Below are positions 1-11,282 of a stretch of 64,000 nucleotides of DNA, in pieces. The notes under the pieces were generated by a model that was not told the DNA's origin, did no database searches, and saw nothing but the letters and a program-made list of their open reading frames with translations. Position 1 is the first letter of the stretch, and each line of letters starts with the position of its first letter. The position numbers and the translations under genes are program-made. Location: the NCBI GenBank assembly GCA_016858145.1, contig JAEHOE010000144.1, forward strand, positions 186,001 through 250,000, given 5' to 3'. The stretch is from Edaphochlamys debaryana. Lineage: Eukaryota; Chlorophyta; Chlorophyceae; Chlamydomonadales.

Positions 1-767
1 CTTGGCGGCGTGAGGAATGCTAAGGCGGGCAGGGGCAGGGCAGGGCGACAAAGGCACGGGCGGGCAGGGCCGGGCCCGTGCACGCAGACAGCACAGACGG
101 CTGACGGCTGAGTGTGCCATAAAGGGCGCAAGGCGAGCAGTGAGGGACGGCTAATTCAGCCCCGGGCGCCCTGGAGTCGGAGGTGTGGACGTCTACGGGA
201 CTGGGCCTTCGACGGCCTTCGGGCATGCATGCCGAGATGCGGTTGCAGGGCGGTCGCGACCCGCCGAGTTCCCAGCGTGCCCCTGCACTTGTATCTCATC
301 CCAGTGGCTGAATCGGGAGTTCGCGGGAGCGGGCAGCATGTCTACTCGAGACCGACCATCATCTGGTGCAGCACGACACCTGTGGCCCCGTGGCTGTTCC
401 TGCCTCGCTAATTGCCACTCCGGGGACGCATACAATATGCAGAGCCCGGCAGGTTGCAGCCTGCGTACACCTGAGTAGGACTGCGATGAACCCGAACTCG
501 TCGGGCGCAGTGTCACCGTAGTCTTTGATAACCGTGGATGTTACGGTGGAATTCAACATGACTTTCGGGTAGCAGACCTAGCGGCTCGCCTCTGCAGGTT
601 GGCACTGCTTGACCAGCTGACCTTCGCCCGCACCGGGCTTTATGTTGGCAAATCTTAGGGCGTTTACGAACTCCCGTGTTGCTGGGCGCGTTCAGCGGGG
701 TCAGCCCTCCAAACGGGTTAGCTGCATCGTGCACCTCGCGCCGGCTCGCGTGGCGCCGAGGACCTGC
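1..767. other. upstream region / 5' UTR of the phosphodiesterase gene
   Basis: No supported gene. Short open frames here lack splice-compatible continuation and resemblance to any family I know. An ATG at 642 is in frame with the phosphodiesterase start at 768 with no stop between, so part of this stretch could be coding, but the intervening residues look like translated 5' UTR. Confidence 0.5.
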
Positions 768-3700
768 ATGATGGAGAACGCTGACGCAGCACAGAAACTG
801 GCGCAGCTGAAGGCGGAGCTCGATAGCCTGCACAAGGTGGGGTGGGCACTGACAACAAGCCCTCACTCGGCGTCTGTAAACTTCCCGGCTTGCTCTGGGG
901 CGTTACAGCGGCTTCATAACCTTGCCTGCATGCTGCACAGGCCATCACGGTGCTCAACCAGCTAGCGGCGGAGTTGGACATTCACACGGCCATGCAGAAT
1001 GTCCGCCAAGTGGCGCTGGAGCTGCTAGACTGCGAGCGGGTGACGCTCTTCCTGATCTTTGAGCGGCGAAGCGAGCTCAGGTGCTCGGGCCGCTGCGTTG
1101 GGGCCCGCCGGGCCTCGGGTGAACTCCCTACCCCGAACGCCCTGCCCCCACGCCCCAACACAACACAGCTGGTCCATAACCTGAAACCCCACTCCATTCT
1201 GGCGTAGGGCCATGATCGACCAGAGCAAAATCTTGCGGATACAGTTTGGTGAAGGCATCGCGGGCCTCGTTGCGCAGACGGGTGAGCTCACCCGGGCTGG
1301 CTCACCAGGGCTGCGGTCGGGGCCTGGCTGGGTCTGCTGATACCCTCTATTACGTGCTTGGGAGGCTCAAACATCAGCCCACTCCCCTTGCTGCAAGCAA
1401 GCGCGGTACAGGGCGTCACGTAATGCACGCTGGCGCGGTTGAGCTGGCTGCCATGGGGCCCAGCACGGAGTGCAGGTGCCACACGGCGAAAGGACCTTCG
1501 GCCGGGCTCTAGCTACTTGCGCCCTTTAGTCATACACATTTCGCCCCACATCCTCAACATAACCCAACCTTCTCCCGCCTTCACCAACTGCCGCCCCCGC
1601 CGTTATCCGCCCTGCCCAGGCGGCTCCATGAATTTGCCGGACGTGTACGAGCACCCCATGTTCAACAAGGCCGTGGACCGGCTCACGGGCTTCCGCACGC
1701 GCAGCATGCTGTGCATGGCCATCAGCGACATGACGGGCAAGAACGTGGCGGTGCTGCAGGTGCGTGCACTGCGTGCGGTGCACGGCATGCCGCGTCTTGT
1801 GAGCATCTTGCGTGAAGGACGGGGTGGAGAGGCTCGGTCCGCCGTTCCAGTGCGCGACTGCCAAGCCCCCTTGCCCCACGACTTGCCCCGCCCCGCCCCG
1901 CTCCCCTCAGGCCCTCAACAAGGCTGGCGATCAGGCCTTCACGGCCGCGGATGAGCGCAACCTCAAGCTCTTCGGCACGCACCTGGGCAACACCCTGGTG
2001 AAGGCCAAGCTGCACGAGACAGCCAAGTGGGGGCGGGGGAGGTGGAGGGGCGGGGGGCGTGCAGCTGGGGATGGATGAAGCTGACAAGCTGGCAAGGCGG
2101 ACGGGGGCAAAGGGCTGGCGAGGGGTCGGGGGCAAAGAGGGCATGGTGGCGGGAGTGTGCAGCGGCGTGGTGCGAGGGTAGGACTCAGCGGGCTGAACCC
2201 CTGACTCAGCGGTCGGCGCGGCGGATAAAGCAACTGACCCCGGCGCCTCCTCCTGCTTGGGCCCCAGGCGCGAGAAGGCCCGGCTGCAGGCCATCTACAC
2301 CACCTTCAAGACCCTCAGCATGGCGGTGTGTCCGGAAACGAGGGGACGGCGGGAATGTGGGATGCAGGGATTGGGCAGGGGGCCAGCAGAACCCTACGGG
2401 CCTCGCGGAGGTGCGGCTCCCCTCACCCTGTAATGACACTCCGGTGTCTGCCCTGCGCTGCGTCTCGCGCTCCCGTTCCCCTGCAGGAGGAGGTGGGGCA
2501 GATGGTGGTGGTGGCCACTGCGGCTCTGGAGCAGCGCATCATCCTGGCGGAGCGGGCGATGTTCTTCCTGGTAGACGCGCCGCGGGGGGAGCTGTGGCTG
2601 CACACGCACCAGGTGGGGCGGGCAGGCGGACAGGGACCGGGCGCAAAGGGGCGCAGAGGCCGACGCGTCCGGGGCAGGGGCTCCCCGGCTGTGCTCAGGG
2701 CAGGGTAGACAGGCAGGCGGACGGATTGCTAGCACCGGTGGGCGAACCTGTACGCAGGGGTTAATATGCGTGTTCGTAGCCTGCAACCCTGTGCCTGCAA
2801 CCCCCATCCCTGTGTCGTGGGCCCGTGGCTGCCAGCGGCACCGTCTGGCATAATAGTGCCCCAGCACTGGGCTCTCCACCGGGTCCAGCACCAGGCCCCA
2901 TCGGGCCCCATCGGGCCCACAACTGGCTCTGCCACGATGTAGAGAGCAACCCTCCCGGGCAGGACGCACCCACACTACCTGACATCCTCCCTCATTGCCC
3001 GGGCCCACAGGCTGAGCCCGTGCGGCTCCGCATGGGTGCTGCGGGCGGTGTGGTGGGCATCTGCGCGGAGACCAAGAAGCCGCAGAGCTGGCAGGTGCGT
3101 GGATCCCGAAGCAGCCAAACCTAACCAGCTCAGGATAGGCAGGGCCTCTCCAGGCGGCCTCACAACGCACCACGATGACGGCGCGGACAGACCCGCCCTC
3201 GCCACTACAGCATGCCTCTTGCGCCCCGCACCCCCTCCCAGGCGTTCGAGGACCCCTCCTCCGACCCCGCACTCCGCCGCATTGCGCCCCTGCTGGCGCC
3301 CTCGCGTATCAAGTCGGTGCTGGTGCAGCCAATCCACGGCACGGCCTCGGACCGCGTGCTGGCCGTGGTGCTGGCGGTCAACAAGCGCGAGGCGGAGGGC
3401 ACCAACGACATATTCTTTGACCCCTGCTACACGGACGCAGACCTGTGCGTGCGGGGAGGGGAGGCCGGCCGCGCAGGGCGGCGGCTGTGCTCAGGGGGCG
3501 CCTGGCACGGGTCAACGCTGACAGGCCGCCCTGCTTAGGCTGACCGTCTGGGGATCGAGAACGCGACGGGGTGATGGCGCTGCTCACACGCCTGCAACCC
3601 TGTGCCCTCCGCCGCACCCTCCCCGTTCCTGTCGCTCCCTTCTCCCAGCGACGCCATGGGCCTGTTTGCCTACGAGGTGGGGGACCTGCTGTCGGAGCGC

Positions 3701-6700
3701 TCCCTGGAGCTATCGCTGCTGTCGGCGCTGTCGGTGGTGGGGCACGACGGGGCGCACCCCAACGTGGCGCGGCCGGGCGGCGGGGGCGCGGGCGAGGAGG
3801 GCGGCGGCGAGGGCGCGTCGGAGCCGTCCGGCGCGGCCGCATGCGGGGCGGGCGACGAGGACCTCATCCGCACGCAGCTCATTTCCATGTACCTGCCAGA
3901 CTACAAGAAGTGAGGCGTGGGGGCGTGCGCGGTGGGGAGGAGGCGCACGTAGCGCAGCTTCGCTGTGGGCCCGGGATGTGGGGGCAGCTGGGCGAGGGTA
4001 GTGAGAGCCCGAGATTGCAAACTGGTGTGGGCTTGGATGGGCTCGGATGGGCTCGGGTGAGCTTGATGGGCGAGGACGGCCCTCTGCCGCACGACGGGGA
4101 ACTGCCGGGCCAAGTCGCGCGCAACGACTCACGTCCCCGCGCCCGTCCCCGGCCCCCCTTCCCCCGCCCCGCATCACAGCAGCCGGGAGGCGGGCGTCTC
4201 GCATAGCCTGGGCCGGAGCTCGTTCACAGCCGCCAACACACACCAGGTGGGGTGGGGCCCTGGGGCACGGCACGGTGCTGGCATGGCGGTGCTGCCGCAA
4301 ATTCCCGTGGCCGTCGGCTGCCGTCGGCTTGAATGCTACGGCGCTGCACGCTCAGCCCTCTCGGCCCAAGGCCTATGTCGCACGACAGGACCGGCACCCC
4401 ACCACTCTCGCCTGCCTCCTCACCTGGCCCCGCAGGTCCGCGCCAGCCTGGAGCGCAAGCGCTCGGCGCACTTCACCGACGGTCCGCTCAAGCGCAACTC
4501 GCCCCGCTACCGGGACACGGTCTCGGCCAGCGGGCGCCTGGGGCTGGCGCTGGCGGCGGCGGCGGCGCGGAGCTCCGTGTGGGCCTCTGCGAGAGCGCAC
4601 GTGGGTGGCCGGGGCGGGGCCCGGGGCGGGGGGGCTGGGCTGAGGGCCGGAGCAGTGGGGCGGGGGGCACGGCTGGGACCTGGGAGGAGCTTGCATGGGC
4701 ACGCCAGTGTCGCCGTTTGGGGCTGGGGAACCAGGCTGCGGCGGTCATTCTGGAGGAGTGCGCCTGGCGGCTGGCGGAGAAACGAGATACGTCATTTGCG
4801 AAACACACCACCCCCCGCCAGCCCACGGCAGTCTCCATCAACCGTCCTCCCTTTCTTCCCAAACTTTCCGTCCTCTTCGTAGGCCGCTCGGTCCGTGGGC
4901 GGGGGCATGGACGACGGCTCCGGCCTGGGCAGCGCCGTGGGCAGCGTGGGGCTGGAGCACGCGGTCAGCGGGGGGCCGCTGGCGGGACCCGAGGGCTCCT
5001 TCTCTCGTCCCGCCTCCGACGCATCGGGGGACCTGCTCCTTCCGGAGCTGGGTGCCCTCCGCTGCGCCAGTAGCAGCATGGCCGAGGCCCCGCTGCGGCA
5101 CCGGGGCAGCGGCGGCTCCAACTCTGGCGCTGGCGGTGGCGGCGGCGGCGGGGCTGGCGGCGCCGCCGGGCCGGCCTCCGTCAGCAGCCCGCTGCTGCAG
5201 GCCTCCCGGCCGCGCCGGACCGTGTCGGGCCGTGCCTTTGTGTCCAGCTACGACCCGGGGTTGGGCGGGAACGGGCTGGGCCAGTACTCCCACTCCCCGC
5301 AACAGCACTCCCACCGCACGTACCAACACCACTCCCACCCGCACCAGAACAAGGGCTTTGCGCGCCTCATGGCGCCCTGGCGGCGGCCGCTCCGCGTCGC
5401 GGCGGCGGCCGGCGGCGGCGGCCTCGGCGCCAGCGGCAGCGGCGGGCCTGGGACCGCCACGGGCTCTGAAAGCGCTGCCACGTCAGTCCACGGGGACGCC
5501 AGCGACGACGGGCGGTTGCTGGAGGAGGGGGACGAAGGGGATGAGGGAGTCCTCAGCACGGACGACGACGATGGCCCGGAGCTAGAGCACGACTCGGACC
5601 CTGGGTCCGGCGACGGGCTTGCGGGGCCAGGGTTTGGGACAGGAGCGCAAGGCGGGGCAGCGGCGGGCGGGGGCGGAGGGCCGCGGGACGTGCTCCTATC
5701 GTCCAAGAGCTTTGGCCAGGCGCGCAGCAGACCGGGGGGGCCGCCGGCGCGGGCGACCGGCGGCAGCGGCACCGCGGGCGCGGAGGCGGGGCCGTGGGCG
5801 CAGGCGGGTCTGGAGGAGGAGCTGAGGGCGGCGGAGGAGGCGACGCTGCACCCGGGGGTGGCAAACCCGCAGGTGGGGCCAGGGGCGGCAAGGGAACAAG
5901 GGCGCGGTGCTCAGCAGCTTCTGGGACGGGTGCGTACGGCCTGGCACGCCCAGGGCCTGTGAAGTGGGATGCACGGTACTAGTCATAGCTGCCGACAGGC
6001 CTAAGGGGAGTAGTGCTCGAGCAGCGGTCAGGTCGGGAGTTAGTGCTCGACCGGGGAGTGACCGCGGGGCGGGGCACGCTTAGGAATCGTGCAGGCCGTC
6101 CTCACGGCCCCGCCCCCGCCATGTGGCCCTCGTGCCCCTCCCTGCAGAGGGGTCGGCTCCGGCATGCCTTCCTCAGCGCCCACTCCGCCCCGTCTCCTGC
6201 CCCGCTCAGCTTTCAACACCCCGTCTCCTCCACTCCGCCCCACCCACCCCCCAGGCCCTCCGCACGCACCTCAGCTGCTCCAACCTGGCCGCCACCGACT
6301 CCCTGCGCACGCCCTGCTTCCACCCCGAGGAGCTGCTCCTGTCCTGGGAGTGGGACTTCACGCAGGTGTGTAAAGGGCTGCCGCATGAGCCGGGGAGTCT
6401 CAGGCGCGGTGATTAGCCGGCCGGCCATCTGCCCATCCCGAACTCGTTACGAAGGGTGGGGCCGGGTGCGCGGAGGCCGGGGCAAGGGCAAGGCGAAAGG
6501 TTGTTGGCGTGGAGCCTGGGGCCACTACGCCTTTGGTCGATGAGACCTGCATGGGGCGTCAGTCCTCAGCACGTGCTGCAACCCTGTCGCCCCCCACCTT
6601 GTGTCATGCCAGGCCGGGACCGAGGAGCTGATCAAGCTGGCGTACGACATCTTCATCGTGTCGGGGGCCATCGAGGAGTTCGGGCTCAAACCCAAGGTGG

Positions 6701-9700
6701 GCAGGGGGCACCTGAGGCTCGGGGGAGGGTGGACATGCCTGCGGGTGCAGGCGGGGTGGCATGGTCGGGGCAGGGGTGCCGAGGCACCGAGCTAAGACGT
6801 CTCCCTCGACTGCCTTGCCCCTTGCCGCATGCACCGTGCTCACGTCCCCCGTGGCCCATGCCTGGCGCTCCCGTCTCCTCCCCAGGTGCTCCGCAACTTC
6901 CTCACGGCCGTTGCCTCGCACTACCACGACATCCCCTATCACAACTTCAACCATGTATGCCACGTACTGCACGCCACTTACCTGGTGAGGAGGGTCTGGG
7001 CGGCATTTTCTCACTTTTGGGGGTCAAAAAAGAATACTCTGTAATGCAACAACCGTGCACCGACATCGCGACCGGCGACATGCCGACATCCCGACATGCG
7101 TCATGCATCCGTGGACCATCCATCCGTGCGGCTCCGCGTGTACGGTGCACTCTCCGTCATGCACCGCCGCAGCCCAGCACCGCACAACGCCGTCCGCTGT
7201 CGCTGTCGCTATCGCTGAGAGCCCTTCCACCCACCGACCCCGCCGCCCCCGCCCACCGCCTCCCTCCCCCAGATCACGTGCACCACCACTGCGCGCGCCT
7301 GGCTCAAGCCCTTGGAGCGCCTGTCGGTGCTCTTGTCGGCGCTGTGCCACGACCTCGACCACGACGGCCACTCCAACTCCTTCCACGTAAACAGCAGCAG
7401 CGAGTGCGTGCCTAAGAGAGGGTTCTCGGGGCCGCGCTCGGTGTTGCAATGCCGGCAGGCTGGAGAGCACTTCGCCCTGCCTTGCCGCGCTGAAATTTGT
7501 GCCCCTCGCCACCCTAGCTCAGTCCCGAGCTGACTGGTAGTCTCGCTGCTGCCCTGCTGTGCGTGCGCTCAGGCTTGCACGCATCTACAACGACCAGTCG
7601 GTCATGGAGAACCACCACTGCGCCATGTCGTTCGCCATCCTGTCGCGCAACGACTGCAACGTGCTGGGCGTGCTGAGCCCCGAGGAGCAGCGCGCGGCGC
7701 GCAAGATCATCATCTCATGCGTGCTGTGCACCGACATGGCCAACCACTTCGCGCTCACGCAGGTGGGGGTTCGGGGTTTGGGGTCAGGGTGGACGGCCAG
7801 GGGCTGCAGGGAAGCGCTGCGGCCCGCACCAAGTGCATCGGTGCGGCCTCTGTAGCAGAGTCCTCAGATCCTTGCAACCTCTCGCCGTTCCTGGCGCATG
7901 CCCGCGCAGGAATTCCAGAAGCACAACGTTGTGTACGACCCGGAGAGCGAGTCGGACCGCCTGCTGTTCCTCAAGGTGAGACACGGGCTGGTCGTCCAGG
8001 CCCGGCCGGCGGGGCCCTGCCCCTGCTTGGCCGCTCCCAGCTGCTCCCGCTCCCAGCTATGCCCCCAGCCCCCCTTCAACTGTGTGCCGCACAAGGAGCC
8101 CAAAGACGCCGCCGCCTCGCCGCCCCTCCCTCCCCCCACGCCTCCTCTGCCCCTGTGCTGCCAGGTGGCCCTGCACGCCGCCGACATTGGCAACGCGGTG
8201 CGCCCCTTCCACGTCAACCACGCCATGAGCCGCCGCGTGCACCGGGAGTTCGAGTCGCAGGCGGAGGAGGAGGTGCGTCCTTTGGGAACCAGCGCTGCGC
8301 CCTCTGCGGGACCCCTCCCTCGTCTGGAAACCACCCGCCCCTGGAGCTGAAGTACTGCAGGAGGCGCTCGAGCCACATCGTTTACAGCCCACGTCATAGC
8401 CCGCCTGGGCCCCCTCCCTCTCCTGACCCTGCGCCCCCCCCCCCCCTGCACGACCCCGCTCAGCAACAACCTCAACACCCGCTGGGAACCCCACCCCACC
8501 CCCGCCCCCCGCCCCCAGGTGCGCATGGGCCTGCCCGTCACCTTCGCGGTGGACACGGCCGACCACGTCATGTGCGCCCGCGTGGAGCTCAACTTCCTGG
8601 TGGGGGGGCGGGGGGCGGGGTGGGCTAGAGGGGGCGGGGGCAGGGGGGGCAGGGAGTCAGAGGGGCGGGGCCGGGAGGGGGCGGGGGTGTTACTATCTTT
8701 TGAACAGGGAGGCGGGGAAGGGGGCGGGGCAGGACAAGATTTGGCGGGGCCAGGGGGAGGGCGGGCGGGGCTCAATCCCAGCAAACCTGCTGCCTCCGCC
8801 CCTCGCCGGCCCCCGCTCCCGCCCCTGCCACTCGCCGCCGTACTCTTCTCTCGCTCGCTTGCAAACCCCTCTCCCCCCCCCCGCTGCCGCTGGCTGCCGC
8901 TCTATCTCTTCCTCCGCTCTCCAATGCTCCAAAAACCACCCCCCCTCACCCCCAGGACTACGTGGTGACGACGCTGTGGGAGCGGCTGGTGGACGTGCTG
9001 CCAGAGCTGGCCCCGCGGCTGCAGCAGCTCAAGGTCAACCGCACGCGCTACCGCCGCATCGCCGACACGGGCAAGACCTCGGACCAGGTGGTGAGTGGCC
9101 CCCCTGGGTGCGCCCCTGGCTGGCCTGCTAGCGGGCCCGTGGTGGCTTGCTTCCTTGTCAGATGCTGGCTGCGTTGCCTGGATGGATGGATGCGGATTGC
9201 GGTGGTGGGACTCCTGCGTGCCGCCCTCTGGGTGGCTGCCATGCTTGGCGACGTGCAGCCCATCCCTGTAGACCACCCTCTGCCATGGTTGTGGCTGTAA
9301 CTCACCTGCCGTGGTTGCTTGTGGCCCGCAGCTGGCGGAGGAGGCGGAGGCGGCCGCTGCAGCGGCGGCGGCGGAGGCGGCGGCGCGGGCGAGCGAGGCG
9401 CTGGAGGCTGGGGTGGCGGCTCTGAGGGCTTCGGCAGCCGAGGAGGCGGGAGACGGCGAGGAGGACGTCAGCATGGGCGCCGGGCCCTTCGCGCAGCCTG
9501 CGAACGGCCTCCCGGTGAGCGCTGTGCGTGCTTGAGGTGGCAAATGAGCTGCCGGCAGTGCGTAGCGCCGCACACCCCTGGTAGCCTCGCCACGAGGTGC
9601 CAGGTAGCTTGTGCGGGCGTTCCTGGGTGGAGGGAGGCTCGGCTGGGGTCTTCTGTGCTGGCCGTTCGACGACTGCCGTGTGACGCCCAATCCGCTGCTG

Positions 9701-9915
9701 CATGGCCCTCCTCCCATGGCCGCCACATGGGAGGCGGGGGCGGGAGGCTGACCTTGGGGTTGCTGGGGGAGGCACGCTCTGACACCTCTGTGCTCGCCGG
9801 GGCCCTGCATGCGTCACTGCAGGAGGCGGACGCGGGCGGAGAAGACACCGCCATGTCCGAGGTCGACTCTGGCAGCGTGCAGCCGCAATCGGGCGACGGC
9901 GGGCCCACAGCCTGA
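768..9915 (+). CDS. tandem-GAF class I 3',5'-cyclic nucleotide phosphodiesterase
   Basis: Predicted to hydrolyse cAMP and/or cGMP. Spliced model of 24 exons, 1257 aa: 768-836, 941-1080, 1208-1281, 1620-1759, 1911-2026, 2268-2325, 2487-2612, 3011-3094, 3242-3444, 3649-3909, 4180-4246, 4436-4600, 4883-5872, 6255-6365, 6613-6696, 6886-6984, 7273-7403, 7573-7762, 7910-7975, 8165-8272, 8519-8599, 8956-9090, 9332-9514, 9823-9915. GAF-A (about residues 25-180) carries a full NKFDE motif (N144, K145, F151, D155, E156), typical of cyclic-nucleotide-binding GAF domains. GAF-B (200-370) keeps N316-K317. A 330-residue Gly/Ser/His-rich exon follows (about 502-831). The catalytic domain (about 832-1150) has YHNFNH (H915 proton donor, H919 metal), HD (H955, D956) and the fourth metal ligand D1065 in ADIGN. 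The usual invariant Gln appears to be Glu (E1117). The C-terminal 90 residues are Ala/Glu-rich. Two adjacent ATGs stand at 768 and 771; an in-frame ATG at 642 is an alternative start. Family assignment is firm; substrate is not. Confidence 0.9.
6366..6428 (+). repeat. intron-5'-end repeat, copy A (phosphodiesterase intron 14)
   Basis: Starts exactly at the donor and contains AAGGGCTGC, then TGAGCCGGGG, then GGCG-GGTGAT-AGCCGG-CGG. The same blocks in the same order follow the donor of Mn-SOD intron 5 (from 31283), and the first blocks follow the donor of MMS19 intron 13 (from 16733). Confidence 0.6.
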
Positions 9916-11282
9916 GTCCCAAGCCGTGACCGTGGTCCCAACCCGGGGCATGGCTCGATGGCAAACAGCCCAGACAGTTTAGCATCAGCCCGGACGGAAC
10001 CAAGCCGTGCCGGTCCGGAGCCCTGACCCCCCGAGCTGCGCCCGTGCTGTAACCGGAGCTGCAACGGGCGCTGTCCGAGCGCGACCAGCCCAGAACTCAA
10101 GGCCGAGGCCCATCTGGGTCGGCTGCGGCTCCGAAGTGCGGCGTCCATGACTGCACCGGCCCGACTGGGGGCTTAGGGGCTCCGAGCCTAAGCGCGAACC
10201 CGTTGATCTGGGTGCCATTCGTGATCGACCCATATGGGCGCTGAACGCTGTTTGGTGGGGCGCCTCCAGATATAAGCCGATGGCATGCGCGGCAGTTGGC
10301 ATCACTGGTCGGCGTTGTGGGACGTCTGGATGGGGACGGGTGGGGAGCACTGCGGGGCGGCTGGGGCACACACCTTGCCTGGTCTGATCGTGAAGTGGTT
10401 ATGTGGTCACACGTTGGGTACATGGGTACATGCTTGGGGGTTGTGGCATGGTGGGCCTTTGGGGATGCGACGTGTCTCTCGCCTTGTCTTGCCCTCTTGA
10501 CTGATATGCGTTGGTGTGGGTCTGAATTGACGCGGGGAGTGGGCGAACTGCTACTGGCTTGTTACGTGTGTCCTCAATTGACGCGTTCTGCGTGGTATTT
10601 GTTGGGTGTTGAGAGATTATTGGTTAGTTGCTTTGGCGGGCCCGCGGGCTGCGTCACGGTGCCACCTCAAGGCAGCGCTCGAGTACCGGTACAGGGGTCC
10701 GGCCTCGTGAGCGCGTCAGTAGGCCTGGGTGGCCAAGGGGCAGGGGCAAGGCTGGCGGCTTCATTCAAGGCGGCTTCATCCAGTGGGCGCCAGGGGGGTC
10801 CCTGGAGGCCCGTTCCAGACTGTAACGTGATTACGTGATCGAAGGCAACCGAAGGCCAGTGCACATGTGTACAAAAGGCGTGAGGACTCGGTGAGGCTGC
10901 AGCGGCATGCCGGATTGCTTGTCTTCTGACTCCTGTCGGTCCTGACTGCGCGTCTACTGATGCAGTTTTACGCCGTGGACCAAAACCGCTGCCTGGGAGC
11001 CCAGACAGTTCCTTACACGCGAGGGCCGGGCCCGCGGGGCACGGCGTGTGTATGGTGCCGTCGTGGCACGAGCACCGGGAGGAGGGATGGAGCCCCAACA
11101 CTCACAATTTATAGCCGCTCACTCTCCGCCTCGCTCACTGTCCGTTAGTAGGTCTCGTGCGAGACCGGTTGCGATGGCGCGAAGCATTAAGGAGGCACCA
11201 AACCCCTTTGCTCGATAGCAGAGCCAAAGCCTCTTTGGCTAAACCAGCTGCTAGTAGCTGCTACACCACAACATCGCTTACA
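9916..11282. other. intergenic region between phosphodiesterase and MMS19
   Basis: No supported gene. Holds the phosphodiesterase 3' UTR with two candidate TGTAA polyadenylation motifs (10048-10052 and 10821-10825), then the MMS19 upstream region. Open frames here have no recognisable similarity. Confidence 0.5.
10048..10052 (+). promoter_or_regulatory. candidate polyadenylation signal TGTAA
   Basis: TGTAA is the usual volvocine polyadenylation signal. This copy lies about 130 nt after the phosphodiesterase stop. A second copy at 10821-10825 is the alternative. Confidence 0.35.

Noticed and set aside
11157..11282. In-frame upstream ATG extending MMS19 by 42 residues
   Set aside because: The added residues are basic and unlike any MMS19 N-terminus; the ATG at 11283 directly precedes alignable sequence. 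Kept only as an alternative.
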